NCBI GenBank assembly: GCA_016704565.1
Contig: JADIZV010000001.1
Coordinates: 310,001 to 374,000 of the forward strand
DNA: 64,000 nucleotides
Reading direction: 5' to 3'
DNA from: Candidatus Phosphoribacter baldrii
GTDB taxonomy: Bacteria; Actinomycetota; Actinomycetes; Actinomycetales; Dermatophilaceae
The first letter of the stretch is position 1; every line of letters begins with the position of its first letter. Positions 36,507 to 48,200 of the stretch are shown one piece after another. The translations under genes and the position numbers were made by a program. A model generated the notes under the pieces. That model was not told the DNA's origin. It saw only the letters and a list, made by a program, of their open reading frames with translations, and did no database searches.

Positions 36507-37460
36507 TCACGCGCTCCCGCGCCAGGACACCAGCGCATCGAGCAAGGGCTCGACCAGCTCGCGCCCGCGCAGCGCATCCCGCCACCGCGGGGGTATGCCG
36601 CTTTCGCCGACGACGATGCCCGCCAGGCCACCCGCGATACAGGCCGTCGTGTCGGTGTCATCACCCAGGGCAATGGCGCCTTTGACGACCCGCTCGTAGT
36701 CCAGGGCGTCCTCGGACACCGTGAGCGAGACGGCCGCTCGGATCGACTCCACGACGTAGCCACCACCACGGATCTCGTATGCCGCGCCATCGGGGAAGAC
36801 GTGCGTGACGAGTTCCTCGTGCTCGGGGCTCCCCGGGGGGTAGATCCCGTCGAACGCGGCGCGGGCGGCGGGCCATGCCTGCGAAGGCGGCATACCGTCG
36901 AGTAGACGCCGGGCGAACAGGCAGTAGAGCGCGCAACATACCTGGCTGCGCAGATGGCCGTGGGTCACCGACGACTGGGCCGCCGCGTCGGCCACCAACG
37001 CCGCGTCCGAGCCGCGATGCCACAGGGCCAAGGGCAGCACGCGCATGAGCGAGCCGTTGCCGTTGGCCCACCCATCGGTTGGGCCAGCACTCGCAGCGGG
37101 CGCCCCCGCCCGAAGGGCGCCGATCGCCTGACTGGTCTGGACGCCGATGTCGAACACGTGCCGGTCAACGGCATACCGGCCCTCGTCGGCCCAGCGGACG
37201 AAGCCGCGCCCGACGTCCTCGACGTCAAGGTGGCCGACCCGCAAAAGCGACTCGAGCAGGACGAGGGCTTGAGCGCCATCGTCGGACCAGGTGCCCGGCG
37301 GGACGCTCGCATGCGCCCGATGGAACCCAGGCGGCGGGACCATCTCGACCTGCGGCGGTGGCGGGATCGCGGCCGCTCGATGGAACTCATAGGGGACCCC
37401 CACCGCGTCGCCGACGAGCAGGCCGTAGATCCCGCCGCGGAGTCGATCGCGCACGGTCAC
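36507..37460 (-). CDS. ADP-ribosylglycohydrolase family protein
   Basis: This 317-residue enzyme of the DraG/ARH family removes ADP-ribose from proteins or small molecules with two Mg2+ ions. Metal-binding motifs are GDAVGVPYEFH near the start, WSDDGAQALVLL (about 60), NGNGSLMR and, near the C-terminus, GDDTDTTACIAGGLAG. All are intact, so it should be active. The GTG at 37460 overlaps the plsC stop (GTGA). Insertion of this gene between plsC and recR is not the usual order. Three octamers are present. Confidence 0.9.
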   Translation of the reverse strand: MTVRDRLRGGIYGLLVGDAVGVPYEFHRAAAIPPPPQVEMVPPPGFHRAHASVPPGTWSDDGAQALVLLESLLRVGHLDVEDVGRGFVRWADEGRYAVDRHVFDIGVQTSQAIGALRAGAPAASAGPTDGWANGNGSLMRVLPLALWHRGSDAALVADAAAQSSVTHGHLRSQVCCALYCLFARRLLDGMPPSQAWPAARAAFDGIYPPGSPEHEELVTHVFPDGAAYEIRGGGYVVESIRAAVSLTVSEDALDYERVVKGAIALGDDTDTTACIAGGLAGIVVGESGIPPRWRDALRGRELVEPLLDALVSWRGSA

Positions 37461-38128
37461 GAGGGATCCAGCGTCGGGACCTCGTTGTAGGTGTCGGCGC
37501 GCTCCTGCCCGCTGAGCGTGGCAATGGCGTCCATGACGTCGTCGGTGAGTTCGCGACGGGCCTTGCCGGCCGGCATACCGGCGTAGGTCTCGGGGTGGAT
37601 CGGTGGGCCGAAGGCGACCGAGACCTTGGCCAGCCGCGGCCACGAGACACCGACAGGCTGAATCTGGTCGGTGCCGCGCAGGCCGACCGGCACGACGGGG
37701 ACGCCCGCGGTGAGCGCGAGCCAGCCGACGCCCGTGCGGCCCCGATAGAGGCGGCCGTCCCGCGAACGCGTGCCTTCTGGGTAGATGCCGAACGCGCGCC
37801 CGTCGCGCAACACCTCCAGCGCCAGGTCGAGCGAGTCCTGGGCTGCCCGCGAGGAGTTGCGGTCGACCGGAATGGCGCCGACACCCGCGAAGAAGCTGCG
37901 CCGCAGGAGTCCGATGGGTCCGGAGCCGGTGAAGTATTCGGACTTGGCCAGGAAGCTCACCTTGCGCGGCGCAACAAGCGGGATCGCGAATGAGTCGATG
38001 AACGACAGGTGGTTGCTCGCGATGATGACGCCGCCCTCGCGAGGGACGTTGTCCACGCCGCTGATCGTGGGTCGATAGAGGATCTGCGTCACGGGCTTGA
38101 GAAGCATCGAGCCGGCTCGGTAGAGCAT
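37457..38128 (-). CDS. plsC: 1-acyl-glycerol-3-phosphate acyltransferase (PlsC type)
   Basis: This 223-residue membrane-associated acyltransferase makes phosphatidic acid or related lipids. The catalytic motif is ASNHLSFIDSFAIPL (HX4D-type, NHxSxxD), block II/III GAIPVDRNSS and FGIYPEGTRSRDG, and block IV VPVVPVGLRG. A short amphipathic N-terminus (MLYRAGSMLLKPVTQILYRP) associates with the membrane. It is the head of a coupled pair with the ADP-ribosylglycohydrolase. The exact acyl acceptor cannot be inferred. Confidence 0.92.
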   Translation of the reverse strand: MLYRAGSMLLKPVTQILYRPTISGVDNVPREGGVIIASNHLSFIDSFAIPLVAPRKVSFLAKSEYFTGSGPIGLLRRSFFAGVGAIPVDRNSSRAAQDSLDLALEVLRDGRAFGIYPEGTRSRDGRLYRGRTGVGWLALTAGVPVVPVGLRGTDQIQPVGVSWPRLAKVSVAFGPPIHPETYAGMPAGKARRELTDDVMDAIATLSGQERADTYNEVPTLDPS

Positions 38129-38206
38129 GAGCCAACCGTAGTGGCGCGCCGAAAGGTTTGTGCAGTCCCTGGCCGCGGGGTGGACGCGTGCCCGCAGCCC
38201 GGTCGG

Positions 38207-40522
38207 TCAGGGGGCGGAGTCGCCGAGGACCTTGCCGCCCAGCATTCGCTCGATGACTGCCTGACCGAGCTCGGCGCCCTCTTCGACGATCTCGTCGTCC
38301 AGGCTCACCGCGTCGACCTCGCTGCCGTGCGGGTCGGCGGCGGTCTCGGCCGGCGAGGCGACTGTCGGTCCACCGCGATGGTGTCGCTCGTCGAGAGTGC
38401 GGCGGGTGGCCTCCTTGGCACGAGCAAGCTCAGCCCGGACCGTCTGCACGTGGCCGGCATGATTGGGCGTGGCGGGGGGCACCGACATCTGGTCGGCTGG
38501 ATCGGGCGGCGGCTCGAATCCGGGCTCGTCCGGCGGCTCAGGTGGCAGCGGGATCTCGTCGCGCGCGCCCCGGTCAGAGGCGGTCGGCGCTGCCGGCGTG
38601 GGGCCGCTGCTGCGGTCTGGACCTGCGGCGGCAGGCGCGGGAGCCGGGACCGTCGAGGTGGGCATCGAGGCGGGCATCGGGGTTGGCATTGCGGCGGGCA
38701 TCGAGGTTGGCACCGCGGCACCCGTGCCGCCGGAATAGTCACCTGGCCCGTCGCCCCCGCCACGCGGATCTGGTATGCCGCCCGCCGGCATCGGGACGCC
38801 CTCCACCCGGGCGTCCAACCCGATCTCGTCGATGAGGGCCTGGCGGATCAGCTCGGCATGGTTGCCCTGCCGGAAGGTCTGGGTCAGGCCGGTCGTCGCG
38901 ATGCCGAGCACGAGCCGCTGCCCGTCGTAGTCGATGACCTGTGCGTGCGCCGACACGAAGGTCCATGTCGCCCGGCGCATGGTGAAGATCCGGCCCAGGA
39001 CCTCGGGCCAGACCCGGCGGATGGCGGTGACGTCCAGGCCGCCGGGAGCCAAGGCGGCAGCGTCCGGGGGTGTCCCGGGGAGAGGTCTGGTCGGGGCCGA
39101 TGGGGCAGCCGCTGGCGCGGCAGACGGTGGTCTCGACGCGGACCCGTCCGGTGGTGCGGCAGGTCGGGCCGATTCTGCGTGCGGAACCGATGACGTCGAG
39201 GGCGGTGACGGGGCGGCCGCAGGCGGAGCGACCGGAGCCACCGGGGCCGTCAGAGCAACTGTTGGAGCAGCTGCCTGAGCGACTGCCGGAGCAACCGGCG
39301 GGGGCAGCGCGGGGCCCGGGGCAGGGTGCAGGGCGGACGGCATACCCACGAATGGTCCGGCGCCGACGTCGAGGCGACGTTCGATGCGGTCGAGGCGGGC
39401 GGCATACCCGCCCTCCCCGGACGCAGCGGGGAGGAGGATGCGGGCGCAGATCAGCTCAAGCTGCAGTCGGGGGCTGGTGGCCCCGGTCATCTCGGTGATG
39501 CCGGCGTTGACGATGTCGGCAGCGCGCGAGAGCGTGCCGGGACCGAAGCGGGACTGCTGACCGCGCATCCGGTCGAGCTGGTCCTCAGGCACCCCGCGCA
39601 GCACTTGGGCCGCGCCATCGGGCACGGCCGCGACGATGATGAGGTCACGCAGCCGCTCGAGCAGGTCCATCGCGAATCGCCTTGGGTCGTGGCCCGATTC
39701 GATGACCTTGTCGACCTGCGTGAACACCGCCGATGCGTCGCGCGCAGCCAACGCGTCGATGGTCGCGTCGAGCAGCTCGACGCTGGTGAAGCCCAGCAGC
39801 GCGGCCGCGCCCTCGTAGGTGAGCCCGTCGGCGCCCGACCCCGCGATGAGCTGGTCGAGGACGGACAGCGAGTCGCGGACCGAGCCGCCGCCCGCGCGGG
39901 TGACGAAACCGAGCACGCCTGGGGCGACCGCGACGTCTTCCTGGGTGCACAGCTGGTCAAGGTATGCCGTGAGCTTGGCCGGCGGGACAAGCCGGAAGGG
40001 ATAGTGGTGGGTGCGCGAGCGGATGGTCCCGATGACCTTCTCGGGCTCGGTCGTCGCGAAGACGAACTTCACGTGCTCGGGGGGTTCTTCGACGATCTTG
40101 AGCAGGGCGTTGAAGCCCTGCGGGGTGACCATGTGAGCCTCGTCGATGATGTAGACCTTGAACCGGCTTTGAGCCGGGCCGTAGGACGCCCGCTCGCGCA
40201 GATCGCGGGCATCGTCGACACCACCGTGGCTGGCCGCGTCGATCTCGATGACGTCGACCGAGCCGGAGCCGCCGCGGGCCAGGGCCACACAGGAGTCGCA
40301 GGTGCCACAAGGGGTGGGGGTCGGGCCCTGCTCGCAGTTGAGGCAGCGGGCCAGGATCCGGGCGCTCGTGGTCTTGCCACAGCCGCGAGGGCCGCTGAAG
40401 AGATAGGCATGGCCGACCCGGCCGGTGCGCAGCGCCTGCATGAGCGGCTCGGTCACGTGCTCCTGCCCGATGACGTCGGCGAACGTCTCGGGCCGGTAGC
40501 GGCGGTAAAGGGCGGTGCTCAC
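38207..40522 (-). CDS. dnaX: DNA polymerase III subunits gamma/tau
   Basis: This 771-residue clamp-loader ATPase has an N-terminal AAA+ core: Walker A GPRGCGKTTSARIL (about residues 45-58), the four-Cys zinc module CLNC...CGTCDSC, the DEAH box IIDEAHMVTPQGFNALL, and the SRC-like region TIRSRTHHYPFR. Domain III ends at about 380. A long Pro/Ala-rich linker (about 390-480) leads to tau-type domains, where IRRVWPEVLGRIFTMRRATWTF is the conserved actinobacterial domain. No programmed frameshift tract was noticed. It starts 10 nt after the polytopic membrane gene. Confidence 0.95.
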   Translation of the reverse strand: MSTALYRRYRPETFADVIGQEHVTEPLMQALRTGRVGHAYLFSGPRGCGKTTSARILARCLNCEQGPTPTPCGTCDSCVALARGGSGSVDVIEIDAASHGGVDDARDLRERASYGPAQSRFKVYIIDEAHMVTPQGFNALLKIVEEPPEHVKFVFATTEPEKVIGTIRSRTHHYPFRLVPPAKLTAYLDQLCTQEDVAVAPGVLGFVTRAGGGSVRDSLSVLDQLIAGSGADGLTYEGAAALLGFTSVELLDATIDALAARDASAVFTQVDKVIESGHDPRRFAMDLLERLRDLIIVAAVPDGAAQVLRGVPEDQLDRMRGQQSRFGPGTLSRAADIVNAGITEMTGATSPRLQLELICARILLPAASGEGGYAARLDRIERRLDVGAGPFVGMPSALHPAPGPALPPPVAPAVAQAAAPTVALTAPVAPVAPPAAAPSPPSTSSVPHAESARPAAPPDGSASRPPSAAPAAAPSAPTRPLPGTPPDAAALAPGGLDVTAIRRVWPEVLGRIFTMRRATWTFVSAHAQVIDYDGQRLVLGIATTGLTQTFRQGNHAELIRQALIDEIGLDARVEGVPMPAGGIPDPRGGGDGPGDYSGGTGAAVPTSMPAAMPTPMPASMPTSTVPAPAPAAAGPDRSSGPTPAAPTASDRGARDEIPLPPEPPDEPGFEPPPDPADQMSVPPATPNHAGHVQTVRAELARAKEATRRTLDERHHRGGPTVASPAETAADPHGSEVDAVSLDDEIVEEGAELGQAVIERMLGGKVLGDSAP

Positions 40523-40531
40523 GGTCCGACC

Positions 40532-42064
40532 CTACTTGGCCCGGGTGACAGCCGGGTCGGTCCGGCGGACGGCCGAGCGCCCCACCCGCCCCATCTGGCG
40601 CATCTCACTCCAGACGGCGCTCCAGCACCAGATCAGCACGGCGAGCAGGCCGAGGTTGCGCGCGACGATCACGGCGGCGGTCTGGTCGAAGGCACCAGCG
40701 GACGGGAAGCTGAGGAAGCCGAAGAGGTATGGATAATCCACCTGGGTCAGCGCCACCACGCCGAGCGCTGCCCAGACTGCACGCCCCGGCCGCCGGGCCG
40801 CCACGACCGCGAGGAACGCCAGCGGCCACAGCAGGAACTCGGGCTTGAGCAGGTGACCGGTGGCCAGCACCCCGAGCAGCCCAGCCGCTGCCGCAAGCGC
40901 GGCCACCAGCCCCTCGTCCGCCCTCAAGCCCGGCTTCTCGTCGCGGCGCCGCATGGCCCGGTATGCCGCCCGCCCACCGTCCGCGCCGCCCGTCACGGTC
41001 TCTGTGGCCGAGCCTGGCGTGGTGCCGGGCAGCAGGTCGACCGACCCGTCCAGCGCAGCAACCCGGCGGCGCAGCGCCAGCGCCCGCCCACCGAGCACAA
41101 CGGCGATCACCCCCGCGACAACGACGAGCACCGTCGACGTGGTGAGCGACGCCGCCACCCAGGCGCCTCGAACCTCAAACTCGCCAGCGATGACCGACGC
41201 AGCGTGCCGCCCGGGTGACGTGGCAAGGTCGACCAGCGTCGGCACAGCAGGGAGCGACTCGATGTGCAACCCCCGAGCCCACAGCTTCGCAAGCGATGAG
41301 ACCGCGCGGTCCCACCCGCCGCCCCACGAGCTGACACCGACGATCGCAAGGAGGGGGACGGCATACCCGATGAGCGCCCGCACCCGCCGACCGGCGGGGG
41401 CGAGTGACACCAGCGGCAGCAAAACCAGGGCCGGCCACCAGGCCAAAGCCGTGCCGAGAGCAAGGACCACCGCAGCCCACACGGGGCGTCGCGGTGCGAG
41501 GTTCCAGGCGAGGACGACGCAGGCGACGACGAGCAGATCCAACCGCGCGTAGGCCACCGGACCGAGCAGGGCGACTCCGATCGCCCAGTATGCCGCCGCC
41601 ACCGGCCCCGCCGATCGTGACCGCCAGAGCATGGCCAGGACGGCCAGGTCCGCCAGCAGCGCCAGGCCGAGGACCGCGAGGAGGAACCAGCCGCGGTCGC
41701 CGGCGGTGACGGCATACAGGGCTTGCAGGAGGCGCGCGGCTGGGGCGGGGACGTCGGTCATCACCCGCTCGAACGAGAGGCGCGCGAGCTGGGTCAGCGC
41801 GGCGAATTGGGCGACCGGCTCGCCGACGATGAGGGTGTTCCAGCGGTCAGGGTTGGTGCCGAACCGGGTCAGGAACAGGGTGGCGGCGGCCAGGTGACCG
41901 CCGAGCCACAGGAGTGCGATGCCGAGCGGACCGCGCAAGGTGGCGAGCCCGATGGTGCGGCGCGACCCCGCCGACCCGGGACGGCGCGTCGACTCACGCC
42001 GCTGCTGGAGCTCCCGCTCCTCGCGCAGTTGCCTGCGAGTGAGGTGGATGACCTCGTCGTCCAT
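40532..42064 (-). CDS. Polytopic membrane protein, DUF2029/GT87-like
   Basis: This 510-residue protein has a cytosolic Arg/Glu-rich N-terminus (about 35 residues) and then about ten hydrophobic helices. The spacing and the motifs YARLDLLVVACVVLAWNLAPRR and TGHLLKPEFLLWPLAF resemble the GT-C mannosyltransferase (GT87/DUF2029) family, which uses polyprenyl-phosphate sugars at the outer membrane face. The catalytic Asp usual in the first loop is not obvious, so the activity is uncertain. A long cytosolic loop at about 330-370 is Gly/Arg-rich. It probably shares a transcript with dnaX. Confidence 0.75.
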   Translation of the reverse strand: MDDEVIHLTRRQLREERELQQRRESTRRPGSAGSRRTIGLATLRGPLGIALLWLGGHLAAATLFLTRFGTNPDRWNTLIVGEPVAQFAALTQLARLSFERVMTDVPAPAARLLQALYAVTAGDRGWFLLAVLGLALLADLAVLAMLWRSRSAGPVAAAYWAIGVALLGPVAYARLDLLVVACVVLAWNLAPRRPVWAAVVLALGTALAWWPALVLLPLVSLAPAGRRVRALIGYAVPLLAIVGVSSWGGGWDRAVSSLAKLWARGLHIESLPAVPTLVDLATSPGRHAASVIAGEFEVRGAWVAASLTTSTVLVVVAGVIAVVLGGRALALRRRVAALDGSVDLLPGTTPGSATETVTGGADGGRAAYRAMRRRDEKPGLRADEGLVAALAAAAGLLGVLATGHLLKPEFLLWPLAFLAVVAARRPGRAVWAALGVVALTQVDYPYLFGFLSFPSAGAFDQTAAVIVARNLGLLAVLIWCWSAVWSEMRQMGRVGRSAVRRTDPAVTRAK

Positions 42065-42153
42065 GAGTCACTTTCAGAAAATTCCGGCCGCCCCCGCGGC
42101 TCCCGCCATCGTCCCCCGACCCGCAGAGTATGCCGGATCAGGGCAGACAGGTT

Positions 42154-42183
42154 GGGGCGCCGCGAGTGAACTCGCGGCGCCCC
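42154..42183 (-). terminator. Strong hairpin terminator of the giant repeat-protein gene
   Basis: A perfect 14-bp stem (42154-42167 against 42170-42183) with a 2-nt loop, about 85 % G+C, lies 27 nt beyond the stop codon of the 10.8-kb gene. It separates that gene from the DUF2029/dnaX transcript. There is no U-tract. An octamer (42128-42135) sits next to it. Confidence 0.75.
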
Positions 42184-42210
42184 GATCACCTGACCCCTGG
42201 TGGGACAGAG

Positions 42211-45200
42211 TCAGATGCTGTAGCCGACGATGAGAATCCGGCTCATGTTGATGGCCGCGAACGCGTCCTTCGCCAATCCTTGGGTGGTCTTGACCTGGGC
42301 GTACCAGATCGAGCCGCCAACGTTGGACTGCGAGGAGGCGTAGCTGAGCATCTGCATGAGCGTCATCGTGGTGGCTCCACCGAACGCACCACTCCACGGG
42401 CTGATGTCGAAGGTCATCGTCGACAGCGAGCCCAGCGGCGCATCCCGACGAGGTTCGAGCGTCGTGTAGTAGTAGTTGAGCGCCGCTGCGAGCGTCTGGC
42501 CCTTGAGCATGGCGTTCATGGTTGCCCCGGAGGCGTTGGCTGCCTTGAGCACGGTGGACACGTATGCCGCCACCTGAGTGCACGTCGCCGTGGCCGACAG
42601 GTCCTGGAATGGCGCGAACTGCCGCAGCCAACCGGTCACGTTGCAGATGTTGACGTACTTCGTGCCGACCAGGGTCTTGGTGTAGGCCCCACCGGTGATG
42701 ATCGCCTGGCCGTTCTTGTTCTGCCAGAAGCCGATCGTTCCGTCACCGATCCACGGCGGCCCGCAGACCTTGACCACCGCGGTGGCGGTCTGCCCGGTCT
42801 CCGTGATCGTCGCGGTGTTGGTGTAAGACGTGCACCCGTTCTTGGGCACGCTGTAGGTGTTCGTGTAGGCGAACACCGTCGGCGTCCCGTCCGCGTTCCA
42901 GGTTGCCGTGCCGAGCGTCTTGGCGCTCGCCACGGTGGTGGTGCCGGTGACGACGGCCTGGTCGGTCACGGTGACGGTCTTGTTGACCTCCTTCGTCATG
43001 GCGAAGTTCACCGGCGCCTGACCTGTGGCCGAGCCGCTTGTCGTGTGCGCCGCGCCCGCGTCCCACGTCGCCGTCGCCGTGTTGGTCCCGGTGTAGGAGC
43101 TTGGCTTGGTCGGGTAGGAGCACGAGTAATTGAGCGTCAGCGAACCGCCGCCCTTGGCGAGCACGGCGTTCTGCGCGGTGAGACCCGTGACTGTGCACGT
43201 GCCACCCAGCGACGCGTCGATCGCATCGGTCACGGAAGTCACCGTCACCGTTTCCCAGTCGTTCGGGTTGGTCACTGTGATTGTGCCCGAGGTGGTCCAC
43301 GCCGAGTCGACGAAGCCGTTGGGCGTGACCGTCACGGTGTAGGGGACCCCGAGCGTGCTATTGAGCGTCGCCGCAGGCGCCGGGTTCGGCGTCGTCTTGG
43401 CGATGGTCCACAGGTAGGTCCGGGTGTAGGTCGCGGTGGCCGTCTTGGTCACCGTGAGGTCGGCTCCCACACATGCCTTGACCGTGGCGGAGGCCGTGGG
43501 GTCAGGGGTGAGCGAGCGATCGATCCACGCCGTGTTCGTGTATGCCGTGCACGTCCCGACAGCCGTCGGGTGTTGCGTCACGGAGTACGTGAACGTGGTC
43601 GGGGTCTTCGTGTCGTTCCAGGTCGCCGTGCCCAGCAGGGTCGAGCCACCCGACACGGTCTTGTCGTCGTAGACGTTCACGGTCTTGTCAACCGACGTCC
43701 CTTCGGTGAAGGTGATCGATGCCGGAGCGCTCGTCACGCTCGCCGTCGGGGTGACCCCGGAGGTGACCGTGGCGGTGGCCGTGTTGGTCCCACTCGTATA
43801 GGTCGGCTGGCTCGCCGCCGTGCACGAGTAGTTCAACGTCTTTGAGTCACCCTCCTCGCCCTTGGGTGCGAGCGCCACGCCTGTGCCTCCGGCAACCGTG
43901 CAGGTCGCTCCGCCGCCGACGTTCGGCACATCGGTGACGTTCACCGTGATCGACTGGAAGTCGTTGGGGTTGGTCACCGTGATCGTCCCAGCCATCGTCC
44001 ATGCCGAATCGGTGTAGCCCGCAGGAGTCGCCGTCACCGTGTAGTCGAAGACTGCGTCCCCGTTGGGGGCGACGTTGACCTGAGTGGCCTTGGCAACCTT
44101 GGCGATGGTCCACGAGTAGGTCCGGGTGTAACTACCCGCCCCGCTCTTGCTCACCGTCACATCCGCGCCCACGCACACGGTCGCCCGCGCGTCGTCGGTC
44201 TGGTTGGTCTGGGTGATGCTCGCCGTGTTGTCGTAGTCCGTGCACGTCCCGGCCACACCGGCATACGGCTTGGTGTAGCCGAAGGTCCACGGGTCGACCT
44301 TGGCGACTCCGGCCACCGGGGAGATCCCGGTGAACCAGTCCGCCGTGCCCAGTGTGACCGTGGAGCCGCCCTGGGGCGTGTCGGTCACCGTGACCGACTG
44401 GTTCACCGAGGTCTGAGCCATGGTGAAGCCAGCCGACCCATTGGCCGTCCCGGTCGGCGTGTTCGCTGCCGCAGCGTCCCAGTTCGCCGTCGCGGTGTTT
44501 GTGCCCGCATAGTCTCCCGCGTAGTCACCCGTGCACGAGTAGTGCAGGGTCACCGACCCGGACTGCGGCACACTCACCGGCAACGCTTCGGTGATCGTGC
44601 AGGTCACCCCAGCGATATCGACCACATCGGTCACCCTCGCCGAGATGTCCTGCCAGTCGTTCGGGTTCGACACCGTGATCGTGCCACCCAACGCCTGCGC
44701 CGAATCGGCGTAACCATCCGGCGACACTCTCACCCGGTAGTCCATCGACGCGTTGGTCCCAGCCGGGACCGTGATCGAGTCATCGACCACCGACTTGTCG
44801 ATCGACCACAGGTAGGTACGAGTGAACCCACCCGCAGCCGTCTTCTCGACGGTCAGATCCAAACCAACACACACCGTCACCGTCGCCGAGGCGGTCTGGC
44901 TGGTCTCGGTGATCTCGGCGGTGTTGTCGTAGTCGGTGCACGTTCCGGCCACGCCGGCGAACTGAGCCGAGTAGGTGTAGTCGGTCGAGTCGGGCGCGGT
45001 GAGGTAGTTGAGCGTGCCGAGGGTCACCGTGTCGCCACCCGCGGGGGTGTCGGTCACCGTGATCGTCCGGTGGGTCTCGGTCGCCGGGTCGCCGTAGCTC
45101 ACGCCTGCCGTGCCGTCGTCAGAGCTCGACGCCGTGTGGGCCTGAGCGCCGTTCCAGGTGGCCGTGGCCGTGTTGGTGCCCGTGTATGCCGGCTGGCCGG

Positions 45201-48200
45201 TGAAGGTGCACGAGTAGTCCACGGTCACCGAATCGCTCCTCGGGACGCTCACCGCGGCACCGCCCACCACCGTGCAGACCGCGCCACCGCCGATGTCCAC
45301 CGAGTCGGTGATGTCGACGATGACGTCCTGCCAGGTGTTCGGGTTGGCGACAGTGATGGTCCCGGTCAATGTCCACGCCGAGTCGGTCCAGCCATCCTTG
45401 CTCACGGTCACGGTGTAGGCGGCTGTGGCCGGAGCACCGGCAGGCGTCTCCAGGGTGTCGTTAGCGAGCTTCTTGGCGATCTTCCACTGGTAGTCACGGG
45501 CGTACGACGTCGTCGCAGTCTTGGTGACGCTCAGGTCGGCGCCGACACAGACCTTGACCTGCTCGGTGTCCTTGGAGTCGTTGTATGCCGTCTTGACCCA
45601 CGCCTCGTTGTCGTAGGTCGAGCAGCTGCCCGGCGCGGTGGCCGAGCCGGCCTTGTCGATCGAGTACGTGAACTTCACCGGCGTGCTGCCGTCGCCCCAG
45701 GCCGCGGTGCCCAAGGAGATCGCCGTGGCGCCGGTCTTGTTGTCCCAGACCTCGATGGAGTCGTCGACAGAGACGGTCTCCGTGTAGGCGATCCCGGTCG
45801 CGATAGCCGACGTCGTGCCCTCAAGGTCACCGTTGTCGGTGGTCGCCGTCCAGGTCACCGTGGCCGTGTTGGTGTCCAGCTTGCTGTCCACCGGGCAGGT
45901 GTAGGCGACGTCCAGTGATCCACCGTCGGCGACGGTGACGGTCGGTCCGTTGGGGTAACTGCACCCTTGGAGCCCGTCGGCCACCGTCGCCGAGATCGGG
46001 AAGGCGTTCGGGTTGGTCACCGTGACCGTGCCAGCCAGGACATGCGCCGAGTCCACCGGCGTGCCCTGGTGTGCGGTGACGGTGTAGTTGAACGTGGCCG
46101 TCCCATCCGGCTTGACCTCGATCACGGTGTCCTCGACGTCCTTGGTTACCGTCCACGGGTAGGTCCGGGTGAAGGTCCCGGCCCCGCTCTTGGATGCGGT
46201 CACGCCCTTGACGATGCACAACTGCACCGACGCGTCGTCGCTCTGAGCGGTCTGGGTGATCGTCGCGGTGTTGTCGATCGTCTCGCATGCACCCGGCGTG
46301 CCAGTCAGTGCCTTGGTGTAAGTGAAGGCGCCATCAGCAGTGCCGATCCCGGCCTCGGGGTGCAGGGTGCCGTCGGCGTCGACGGTGCCGAGGGTGACGG
46401 TGTCCCCACCGAGGGTGTCGGTCACCGTCACCCATGCGTTGGTCGCGCCGGTCTGGCTGCCCGTCACCGGGGCGGTGCCGGTCGCGCTGCCGGTTGCCGT
46501 GCTGGCGTCATCGGCCGACCAGGTCGCGGTCGCGGTGTTCGTGCCGTCCCAGGTGCCGGGGTTGGTGCCCGGTGCGAGCGAGCACGTGTAGGTCACCTGG
46601 GCCGTTCCCGGCTGCCCGCCGGTGGCCCGGGGCACGCTGACCGTCGAGGCCCCGTCGATCGTGCAGGTGACCCCGTCGATGTTGACCGTGTCGGTCACGG
46701 TCGCGTTGATGGCCTCCCAGTCGTTCGGGTTGCTCACCGTGATCGTGCCGGTCAGCGTCCATGAGCTCGGGTATGCCGCGCCCGCGGTCGCCTTGACGGT
46801 GTAGGTCACCGACGTGTCGCCGCCCTCGCCGACGAGGATCTCAGTCCGGCTGGCGTCCTTGGTGATCGTCCATGGATAGGTCACCCCGTAGCCCGGGGTC
46901 GCGGTCTTGGTGACCGTCAGTCCCAGACCGCCACAGACCGTGGCCTGGGCGTCGTCGGAAACCTTCGTCTCGGTGATCGTCGCCGTGTTGTTCACGGTCA
47001 GGCACGACCCCTGGGGGGCAATGACCTTGCGTGACACCGGGAATGCCTTGGACAGGGTGTCGCTGATGCTGACCGTGCCGAGTTCCTCCGCGGCGCCACC
47101 GTTGAAAGTGTCGGTCATGTGCACCGTGTCGTTCACCGGGGTGACCGAGTTCGCCAGGTCGTATGCCGCGTCGCCGGAGTCCGAACCGTTTGCGGTGTGC
47201 GCCGCCTGCTGGCTCCACGTCGCGGTCGCCGTGTTCGTCCCCGTGTATGCCGCGGGCTGCGCGGCATACGTGCACGTGTAGGTGAAGTCTGCCCGCCCAA
47301 GTGGGGCGATGGTCGCGGTCTGGTCACCGGTGACAGTGCAGGTGGCGTTGGAGTCCGACAGCGCGTCGGAGACGCCGGTCAGGGTGACCGGCTGCCGGGC
47401 GTTCGGGTTGGTCACGGTAATTGTCCCGGCGACCTGCCATGCCGAGTCGGTGTGACCAGCCCCGTTCACCGACACGGTGTACGGGATCGACACCTCGGTG
47501 CCGGCCGGGACGTTGCCGTCGAAGGCACCGACGGTCTTGTCGATGGACCAGGCGTAGGTCCGGGTTAGCGAGCCTGCGGCCGTCTTGGTGACGACCAGGT
47601 CCGCGCCACGGCAGATCTCGACCTGGGCCGAGTCACCGGTGCCCGGGGTGAGGGTCGCCGTGTTGTCGAACGTCTGGCAGGTGCCAGCATTGTCGACGGT
47701 CCAGGTGTGGCTGTACGTCAGCGTCGTCGGCTTGCTGGTGTCGCTCACGGTCTTGCTGTTGTCCGGCCACCCGGACACCGGGTCGGACACCGTGGTCGAG
47801 GTGTTGACCTCGGTGATCGCGGCCTGGCCGAAATCGACCGTCGCGGTCGGGGTCAGGTGACCCGCTGGGACGTATTCCGTTGCCGCCCAGCTGATATCGG
47901 CAGTGTTGGTCACCGTGCCAGTCGGCACCGAGTCGAGCGCGCAGCGGTAGCCGACGGTGAGGACACCGGGCCCCGCGTCAGTCGCGGCCGGGATGGTCCG
48001 ATCGAGCGTCGTCAGCGTGCAGGTCGCGCCCGCCATCGTGTCGCCGACGGTCGCGGTGAGGGCCACCCGGTTGGGGTTGGTCACCGTGATCGTCCCCGTA
48101 ACGACGGCTGCCGAGTCGGTCTTGGACGGCGTGACGACAACCTGGTAGTCCACCGACGCCTGGCCCGAGGTGGGTTCGGCGTAGATCGGCAGCGGGGTCG

